64,000 nt of DNA, taken from Selaginella tamariscina (lineage: Eukaryota > Streptophyta > Lycopodiopsida > Selaginellales > Selaginellaceae). Made by a program: the position numbers and the translations under genes. Location of the stretch: positions 156,143-220,142 of the forward strand of contig PUQB01000255.1 of the NCBI GenBank assembly GCA_003024785.1. The letters run 5' to 3'. Below are positions 55,791 through 64,000 of this stretch, piece by piece (the first letter of the stretch is position 1; each line of letters starts with the position of its first letter). The notes below the pieces were generated by a model. That model saw only the letters and a program-made list of their open reading frames with translations, made no database searches and was not told the origin of the DNA.

Positions 55791-58700
55791 ATGGTGAGAG
55801 CTTCAAAAAGTCTACAAGAGACTATGCTTGATGAAGAGCCACGGAAAGAGGAGGATATCGAAGCACAAGCGAGGAAAGAGAGGAGAACCATCTAATGTAG
55901 CAAAGAAGGATCCTCCAGTGACTCAGTCTCAAGTAGTACCAGTTGAGCAAGGAGCAGCCTCCATCAACCATCACAGATTTCCCGGAGAGCTCGTCGCAGT
56001 TGCCTCCTTCATCCGCTGAGGTTGCAGTCCTGAACGAGCAAGTGCAGATGACAGAGGCAGTTGAAGCTAGGAGGACGACTTGGAGGAGGCAGTCAGCAAA
56101 AAGAGAGGCCGGGAAAGCTGATCCAAAAGGCAAGAAGGCGAAGAGCGATAAGGAGCCGAAGGAGTTATACAGCATACCGGCTAGCCTGCATTTGGAAGCT
56201 AGCGAACCTGCTCGACAAAATTACTATCAAGGGACTTGGTGATCCTCCTGATGTGCCATCTGTAGAATGCATTCGAACGAGGTGGTTCGACGAGTGAACC
56301 CAGGGGACTTGGACATGCTGGTGTCATCGTTGAAGAAGGCTGGTTATCTACGCAACACGGCCTTGTTCATTCTGTCCATCGGAGATCCACTCACTGCTGA
56401 GGAGCTATCGGAGCTGTCGAAGGACACGGTTCAGTACGAGCAGCACGGTCTTTCGAGCAAGCTCTTACTCAGCCGGAGTACAAACAGTGGGCTTCGAGGC
56501 TCTCAAACAGAAGTTCAGCTGCTGGGACGGGAACCATAGGCTACAGGCTTTGCAGAAGCTCTACCGGGAGGATGCAGAGGACAACCACGATGGGCTATTG
56601 TGTTCGATCGAGTTTCATCTCCACGAGAACCTCGACAATCTTCAACTGGTTTCGATGTTCCAATCGATAAACATGTGAGTATTTTCTTTTCTTTTTGTTA
56701 AGATTCTAGACTTACAGTTTCAATGAACAGATCTTCAGCAACATCTGTGGAAACAACACTACCACATATTCTCCTCGCTGTAAAGGCGGTCTGCACTAGT
56801 ACGAAGGAACTCAGAAAATCCTCGAGTCACTCACGGAGGTTGATCGTCTTGAGGTGCGGAAGTGGAAGGAGAGTCAACAGGAAAGACGGCTTGGCATCCT
56901 CTTCCGAACCTGATCTGCAAAGATCTTTTCAAGGTAACCTTGATTTGATTGATAGGAAAGAAGTTTTTAACTTATTCTATGTGCAGAACGAGATCGACGA
57001 TGATCTCGACAGAGCAGTCACCAGTGCTAAGGCAATCCACAGCTTGAACTGAACCTGAAGCAGCTAGTGTACAAGAAGCATGACAAGCGTATGCACAAGT
57101 TCCTCTCTATCATAGACCCAGAGTTGGGGGAGGAGTGGTTCCAGAAGGTGACGAACATCTCTCATAAGCAGTTCGCTGGATGGGCATTGAGAAGCTGTAC
57201 GCGATGTCAAAGGCGAAGATTTCAAACATGCTGCGACTCCGATACTTGAACAAGCTCACTCGTCTCGAATCCAAGGCAGAACAACAGACACTTGGGCTAC
57301 CAGGCATGCAGGACAAAGAGTGGATCAAGTGGTTCACCTTGGACTTATATTGGAAGGCTGTGCGGAGGAAGCCATTCAGATCCTTAAGGGTTGCGAGAGG
57401 ATGGTGAAGAAGTTGGAACGGATGTCGACTTCATGAGCTGGTTTGACGAGATGCGAACTCGGAGCAAGTGCCTGGTCTTTCAGCCCTTCCATGACTGCAT
57501 ACGGTTCACTTATTCGATGGAGCCGAATGAGTTTCTGGAGCGTGAGGAGTCTGCGCGTCGGATGATATGGAGGTAAGCTTTCATTCCAGCATTGCTACTC
57601 TAACTTTGTGTTACAGGTTCATACTGGCGAAGAAAATGGCACCGTCTCAGACGATGAAGCTGTGGACAGATCATACAAGCGAGCCTCACATGTGGTCGAA
57701 GAGCAGAGGAGCTCTAACACCGTTCGAACGGGAGCATGTTCCATTTGGCTCGACTGTCCGTCGCACAGCCACCAGCTTGGGAGAGCTACTTCGACGTGCA
57801 TGCCAATGATCTTCCAGCGATTGTTTGGGAGCCGGACGAAGTAGAGGCTATCAAGAAGAGCAAGATGAAGAAGACGGTGCGGAAGACAACTACACCTGCA
57901 AAGGGATCGGGAGGGGACCAAGCTCTTCTACAGCACCTCCGCCGGCAATCGACTTTACATCAATGAGGTGCAGCCACTTGTAGCTGGTTTGGACATCAAG
58001 GACGACCTGATGACCTTCATCCCGACACTGGCTGCATCCCGTGGATCCTACGACCTGGCTGTGTGCGATATGGAGGAGATGAGCAGGTCTTTCTTCGAGC
58101 CGGGTGCTTCCCAGACAGAGGTGTACACCAAGCTCCGACAACAGGTTGACAAACTACATACGGCTGAGTCACAAACTGTTCCAGGAAGTGGTAGGTGAAT
58201 ACGGCTTCAACCTCATCATCCTCGACTTGCCCAATGAGCTTGTATATGGAGGTGCTAGCATCAACAAGGACATTGTGCAGCTAGATCCGGTGAAGTTTGA
58301 GGAGGCCTTGCAGTTCAGTGGAATGCACTTGGCAGCGAGTGGTTTCATGGTCGTCTTGCGAGTTCTCCTTCTGTTTCGGCTGATTCAGGCGGCTGCGGTA
58401 ATCAACTTGGAGGTTGCAGGGACTTACAGCGTCTACCGTGCACGAGGCTGGGGATACCGTGACAAAATTAAGGTAAGCTAGCTATTCAGTTCAAGTTTAA
58501 CTTGGTCTATGTGGCAGGATAACTTGTTGGTTCTCTTGGTGCTGCAAAGCTCTGAGAAGAAGTCGAAGAGGCCAAACCCTCTGGCGTTGACGAACACGAT
58601 CCTCGTCGATACTGCCGACCATTTTCAGGAGGCTTGGTAAGGAAGTACTTTGCTTTGTTTATCCTAATGGAAGTTTGTGCAGGATGATGATTCAACCGAA

Positions 58701-58979
58701 GAGTGTTCGACTCATGCAGCTTTTGATCGAGCGTCTCAGTAGACCTGGCGACCTAGTCTGGGATATTGGTTCCGGAACCGGATCATCGTTGTTAGCTGCC
58801 GTCGAGCTCGGAAGGAATATTATAGGAACCGAGAAGAGTTTCGAACTCTCTAGGTTGGCAACAAACAAGCTTGCAGAGAACATTAGACCAGAGGAAATAC
58901 CTACTCAGACACCTCCACGTCCAAGCCTACTGGTGGTTCGAGAACTGCAGCTTTACTTAAGATGAAGAAGAAACTTTAG
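55791..58979 (+). pseudogene. B3 ParB-MTase-like gene
   Basis: ATG 55791 after acceptor TTTCCAG. Aligned with B1 along its whole length, same intron positions, stop TAG at 58977-58979. Some segments are better than B1 (for example AMSKAKISNMLRLRYLNKL continuous across the site where B1 lost a base), but there are about ten small indels elsewhere, so it is probably not functional. DGNHRLQALQKL, LDLPNELVYGG, QPKSVRLMQLLIERL and DIGSGTGSSLLAAVE are all retained unchanged from B1, including the DLPN form of motif IV. Confidence 0.83.
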
Positions 58980-60003
58980 CTAATGTGTATTGAGTAATAA
59001 TATAAAAAAGAATAAGGTAGAAATACAAGTTTTACTAGAAAAAATTTGCCGACTGAGGCCAATACTACCGACCGAAAGAATATTCTAGAATATTTGAGCC
59101 CGGCCCCAAGACTCCAGAATGGCGGCACTCTTTTGTTCTCATGCTTCTCATTGCAACAGCTTGTTCTTTGTTAGTTCAAGGTGGTTCATTCCACAGCTAC
59201 GCTTCGACGTGCCCCACAGTCGAGAGTGTGATCAAAAGCACAGTAGAAGTAGCAACAACAAAAGACCCAATGATCCCAGTCGGTCTTCTACATTTGCATT
59301 TCCATGATTGCTTTGTTGAGGTAATGAGCTTCTTGTCCATATTCTCTTGTGGATTTCTAAGCTTGTTTGATCTTCGATGTAACTCGATGTTATCACCAGG
59401 GGTGTGATGGATCAATCTTGCTGGAATCTACTCCCACTAATGGCAGAGATGTAGAGAGATTTGCTCAAGGAAATAACAATTCTGTTCGAGGCTTCGAAGC
59501 CATTGCAGAAGCTAAAACTAAGCTGGAAGCAATGTGTCCGGGAGTTGCTGACATACTCGCAATAGCAGCCAGAGACTCTTTTGTCTTCGTAAGTTGTTTG
59601 CTTAACCTTGACTTATGGTTTCATCTTTTGTGCGTTTCTTGTTTTATTTCAATCAATATGGAGGTTTGTCATACACGGTCCCAACTAGTCGTTTTGATGG
59701 GCGAGTCTCGAGCAGAACAACTGCAGATGCCAAGCCGAGTCTATTCTTCACATATGCACAGCTCAAGAGCAACTTTGCTAAGAAAGGACTATCCATTCCC
59801 CACGACCTTGTTGTGCTCTCATGTACCATTTTTCATGAGCTCTTGGTTCTTGCTTACAAATGCTTTAGTAAACTCTCTTGCTTAGAATCCAGGTCCATGT
59901 TTGCACAGTCGATGATCAACATGGGAAACATTGGTAGAAAACAAGAGAAATTGGGGCACGGCGAAATTCGAGCGCAGGTCAACGAGCTTGACCAAGATTC
60001 ATG

Positions 60004-60360
60004 AATATTCTTGAATATTATGTTGTTCCGTACAATTTCCATCTAGATATTCTTGAATATTCTGTACAAAAAATTTTTGTACTGCCAAGTGTACAGATAA
60101 TTGGACCTTCCAAAATCTTCAAGAATATTCTAGAATATTCTAGTGCGGAGGCTGCGTACAAAATATGGTAGTATATTTTGATTGTATTTGAAGGAATATA
60201 CGTTAAATTACTTAAAAATATGCTAAGCATAAAATTACCATTAAAATTTATATTGAAAATTATAAGTTTGAAATAGCAAGTATAAAATCGAAGCAGTTTG
60301 AAAACAAATCAAACACATTAAATAGATGGTGGAGGATGGAGGTTCCTTAGTAGCATTAAT
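60004..60360. other. Putative left end of element C
   Basis: Rich in AAGAATATTCTAGAATATTC palindromes like the B ends, plus GTACAAAAAATTTTTGTAC, an inverted repeat at about 60063-60081. No GGGTCTCGG start is present, so the boundary is not fixed. It directly follows the peroxidase stop. Confidence 0.4.
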
Positions 60361-60367
60361 AAAGAAC

Positions 60368-63300
60368 TCAGTTCACGGGTGCAAGTGTACGACATTGCAA
60401 ATGCTTGACAACTTGAGGATCAGCTCCTAGTACACACTTGTAAACAAAATACATATGTTTGCAAGGCACCCACTGACGACCATTGCAAAACTCCAAGCAT
60501 GAACAAGATGGTTTGTTGCAAATGACAACCCAAGCAGATGTATGGTCATTGTCACATAGTGCATGTTGGAGGATCAACCACGTCAACTTCTGTGACATAT
60601 GCTCCCAACATCAGACATGCTTCAAAACTTACCTGCTGTTTCTTAGACATCCCTGAAGGTGTTCTTGTTGCACGACCACTTGCAGGAACAAGAGGTCCAC
60701 AAATTTGTGCAGGGGGTGTTGAAAATCCCATGACTCCAACAAGAACTGAAGGAATATGAGGTGTTGAAAACCTGGCACTTCTGCATGAGCTGAAGGAAGC
60801 CCAGCTAGCATAAAACTCGATCTTGCCAGATCATTGGATGTCTGCTGCAGAGCATGTTTGTTGGACAAAAATACATCATTTGTGAGCAAAAGCATTCTTC
60901 ACCAGTTTCTTTGTCATTGTATCTGATCCTTCCGAAAAAATGAGCAGCCACTCGATTACCACTAGGACTGATCTTTTTGTCACAAGCACTCCACTGACCT
61001 CATGAAGAGGGAAAGCCTGCCAGACATTTCACAGAACTTCTTTCACCGCATCTTCTAATCACCCATTGTCCAGGTGTAACATCTTGTTCTTCAACCAAAA
61101 CATATTCTTCATGTTCTTCTACAACCGGAAAATCCAACCATCGCTTCCGTCTACACTATGTTGGAATAACCTGTTTGCTATAGAAGATGTCCGATCAGTG
61201 GGATCGTTCAGCCTCTGACCCCATATTTCTTTGCACAGTGCGATGTTCAACATTCGTGGCAGCCACAAAAGCAGTATCCTGCATGCTTGATGGAGCAACA
61301 TCTTCAACTAAGTCAATGATAACCTTTGCTGTAGGTGTTGTTGAGTTAGCATTTGACATTCTTCTCTTGAACCTTGCTGAGAGCTCCTCTGAAGTCGGCC
61401 TAGAACCACTATACCTTCCATCTCTAAAGCCTTCACAAGAGCACATTGTCACACTGATTCAGTTAGGTCGTGGATTGTAGCTTGGTACAATGAAATGTAT
61501 TTTGAATATCTAGCCCTCCTCCATCTTCCGTGAACAGACTCCAACTGGTTTGTCATGGGCACAACCTTTGCAGCATTCTCCGGCATGCTTTCAAGAACAA
61601 CATTTGAAATATGATTCTTATGTCTTTCCCACCATGAAAACCACATCCGCATAACTCCAACATCCTGCACATTTTCATTCCAAAAGCAGAAAAGATTATT
61701 TTCAATTTTTTCACAATCAGTTGTTGATGTGGCTGTTGGCCACGATCTCAAAAGTTGAAGATGTTGTTGTTGATATTCAAGAGGGACCCACTTCCTTGTC
61801 ACACATTGTATGGCTTGTTCATAGTGAAAGATACAGCTCCATTCACATCCAAGAATTTCTTACCCATTAAAGAACACACTCATGATTGCTTGCCAGATCG
61901 CTCCTACTTCATCGGACATAAACCCAGCGAACTGCACATTGTAGATTCCCTTTTCGGAATAGACATCCAACATAGCATGAAAAACTTCTCCACAGCTCTA
62001 GCCGTTTGTCTCTTCATGTCACCGTAAGCAATGGTGGATAGTCAATGTACACTATAAATAATCAAAGAGTTAAGCAAACCACAAAAAGATAACATTTACT
62101 TTGGGTCGTAAACGTGCAATGCCAGAGTGATTCACTTATTAACAACACGGTGTGTGTGATCAAGTAGAACCCAACTCTTCTGCAAAGGGCCAAGAGGAGG
62201 TTGGCACATCCTTACGTAATCGATTCTAGAACATGGCCCTGAAACCATCATCTTAAAAACTAATGCTTGGTCGTCTGAACCACAGAAATTCATCCTAGGA
62301 TAGTGAATGACGTGGATGAATGGGATAGACAACCTTCGTTTTAGCTCCAACAATCCATCAATATTCTCTGGCATTTCAGCAGCAGCTCTCTTTGCAGACG
62401 CTACCCATTGACGAACTTTGCATCAAAGGTATTATCAAAGAATGCTCATCACAAAGTAAAACTCTAATTGTACCTTCGATTGTTTGATAACGGTTGAAAG
62501 TGATCCATGAGCTTATCCCAACTTCTAGACTCAAAATTATCTAATAGGAAACCAAAGATAGCATCTTTATATGCTGCCATTTCAATGACTCTTGGACTAG
62601 CTCTAGGAGTTCTTTCTGTTGCATTCTGGACCGCTAGATGCATTTCTTCTCTGCTTGATGCAGAAACACCATCACCACTGGATGTGAATGTTTTCCCTAG
62701 TGGATAAACAATCTAGTCTTGGTTATGTCGTCTAGGAAAATGCAAAACGCCACAGCATGACATACTTCAAGGCACAATGGATTTTCTTTACAGAAAAACA
62801 TGTCAATCCTTTTGCCAGTTTGTGAAGGTGGGGAAACAATACATCCTTTTCATTTAGTGCAGTTCAAAAATCTTGCCTTAGAAGCAGGGCAGTCCGGGTT
62901 GATACAGCAAAGGCTCTCAACACATCTGCTCCTGGACACCCTCACTTGGAAATTCCAGTTGCTGGTCGTTCCTGCATATATGTCCATCCTCTTTCCGATT
63001 CATTCCTTTGTATTTGTATTCAGAAGGAGGGAGCTCAAAAATAACATCCCCATCATATGCAATAGGCAATTCATTTGTATGAATGATCATGGAGCCCTCA
63101 ATAAGAATTCTTCCCTTTTTGCAGGTATTAGAAGTGAAAAGGTCCTTCAACGTTGAGTATTTAGAGTCATAAGCAACGACAAGCTTAAACAAAACATATC
63201 CCGGATTATCCTTCCCCCAGCATCTTAGTCCTCGTTTATTTTAATCTCTAAAGCAAATTGTCCATGGAGAAGTTTAAAAAGGCAAACACTTTGCCAACCA

Positions 63301-63419
63301 AAAATGCCAAAGAACTTTCTAATCTGATTAGTAAGAACGATTCCAACACCATCTAACACAGGAACATCGTGATCTAAATTGCCGTAAACAATCCTGGCCA
63401 TTGTGCAAACAGTTACCAC
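60368..63419 (-). pseudogene. Element C: diverged MULE transposase related to element B
   Basis: Same domain order as the B transposase but clearly different sequence. Start near 63419 region (MARIVYGNLDHDVPVLDGVG, compare MARVTYEGIDKDFPVDEDG), YKGMNRKEDGHICRND, then WVLLDHTHRVVNK (first Asp), VQFAGFMSDEVGAIWQAIM, PMTNQLESVHGRWRRARYSK (TN..ES signature) and a SWIM finger CSCLEFCNGRQWVPCKHMYF ending at 60368. Frame breaks are present in the middle. By analogy with B, a ParB-MTase gene would be expected on the plus strand to the right, beyond the window; AGGGTTTAGGG telo-box DNA at 63920-63950 fits the B intergenic pattern. Confidence 0.75.
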
Positions 63420-64000
63420 AAACGTGACAGAAAAACAACAGCATTACCTAATCATCTTTTGGTAAATATCGGATATTATCGTTCCAAGAATTCACAATCA
63501 TGACTCAACGTGGGTGGATATTTAATTCGAGGAAACATATAGATCTTAGATGCTAATATAGTATAGCACTTCACGTAGAGATAGAGCAATCTTTATTGTC
63601 TTTTAAATAAATGTGTGTTTAATTTACATTCATCTGACATATTTATGACTTGTTTATATTCTGTTACTTTATTTACTATAATTATATAGCCATTTGAACC
63701 AATATTTTATATAAATGTGTACTATTGTAAACATTATAAATACATATTTTTACACAAATATTTGTTTAATTATATAATAATATGTTTTTTTAACATACAA
63801 ATCTTTACTTAAATATGTGTTTGTATTTGTCCTTTTGTATAGTACGTTATTTATTGCATGTATATACTGTTGCATGGTTTGATTAAACACAGTTTTATGG
63901 TTAAGGGTCAAAGGGTTAAGGGTTAGGTTTTAGGGTAAAGGTTTAGGGCCGCCCACTCTTCTTCTTCATTCTCCATTGACAAGAGGGCACTTTTGTTCTT
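63420..64000. other. Upstream region of the element C transposase, no gene seen
   Basis: AT-rich DNA, then GGTTAAGGGTTAGGTTTTAG and GGTTTAGGGCCGCCC at 63900-63955, resembling the telo-box cluster between the two genes of element B. Confidence 0.5.

Larger units (their letters stand above)
51405..59130 (+). mobile_element. Element B, copy B3
   Basis: 7,726 bp. Left end GGGTCTCGGCGCTCCGGCTC; right end read inward GAGTGCCGCCATTCTGGAG. Exact 8-bp duplication TTTTGTTC at 51397-51404 and 59131-59138, both halves lying inside peroxidase exon 1. It has the full gene set including the SWIM finger of the transposase and a three-unit mini-exon array. Nucleotide identity to B1 is high in the methyltransferase half, so these copies are young relative to the Ty3/gypsy element. 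Confidence 0.93.
51380..60003 (+). pseudogene. Class III secretory peroxidase, interrupted by B3 and internally truncated
   Basis: Haem peroxidase of the plant secretory family (extracellular H2O2-dependent oxidation). Exon 1 starts at 51380 (MAFKQHFV) and is split by B3. Past the duplicated TTTTGTTC it resumes in frame at 59139 (LMLLIATACSLLVQGG), together a typical signal peptide, then YASTCPTVESVIKS and the distal-His block LLHLHFHDCFVE. After a 79-nt intron (59321-59399) exon 2 reads [19 protein letters not shown] and [11 protein letters not shown], ending at 59588. Exon 3 has [20 protein letters not shown] and [13 protein letters not shown], but its acceptor AG looks lost. The proximal-His segment (normally GAHT after VVLSG) and about 100 residues after it are missing; sequence jumps to FAQSMINMGNIG and GEIRAQ. 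So it was already damaged or became so after B3 entered. Confidence 0.88.

Overview
This is a land-plant nuclear window. It holds a class III secretory peroxidase, plant-type CCCTAAA telomere-like DNA, telo-box rich leaders and a Ty3/gypsy element. Introns that can be placed are very short, mostly 46-65 nt, which fits a lycophyte such as Selaginella better than a seed plant; that placement is only tentative. Almost the whole window is nested or neighbouring mobile DNA, and ordinary host sequence is limited to short flanks and the peroxidase.

Regions. (1) 1-5929: right part of a large DNA transposon, called element A (copy A1). (2) 5930-6124: a slice of a retrotransposon LTR. (3) 6125-19566: a complete second copy, A2, of 13.4 kb. 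It has 26-bp terminal inverted repeats, a DUF7869-like transposase on the minus strand, a ParB-like/DNA-methyltransferase-like gene and an FCP1-like HAD phosphatase gene on the plus strand, and arrays of an 18-bp palindrome GGCGGGATTAATCCCGCC. (4) 19567-28225: the rest of the old minus-strand Ty3/gypsy element. Both A copies sit in its downstream LTR. (5) 28226-35100: gene-poor AT-rich DNA, then a short coding-like host flank. (6) 35101-42665, 43649-50620 and 51405-59130: three copies (B1, B2, B3) of a 7.0-7.7 kb Mutator-like element, called element B. Each has its own exact 8-bp target duplication, a SWIM-type MULE transposase on the minus strand (SWIM module absent from B1) and, divergently, a second ParB-like/methyltransferase-like gene on the plus strand. 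(7) 51340-60003: a class III peroxidase whose signal-peptide exon is split by B3. (8) 60.0-63.4 kb: a diverged fourth MULE transposase, element C, probably continuing past the window.

The main discovery candidate is that two transposons with unrelated transposases carry the same kind of second gene: an N-terminal ParB/sulfiredoxin-fold box followed by a beta-class amino-methyltransferase fold with altered catalytic motifs. In both, that gene is transcribed away from the transposase, behind a leader packed with short palindromic or hairpin repeats (the 18-bp palindrome in A; a 136-bp tandem unit that looks like a mini-exon with its own splice sites in B). I infer a transposon-borne DNA-binding or DNA-modifying accessory system acting on the element's own repeats. 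The domain calls, inverted repeats and target duplications are read from sequence; the function is inference.
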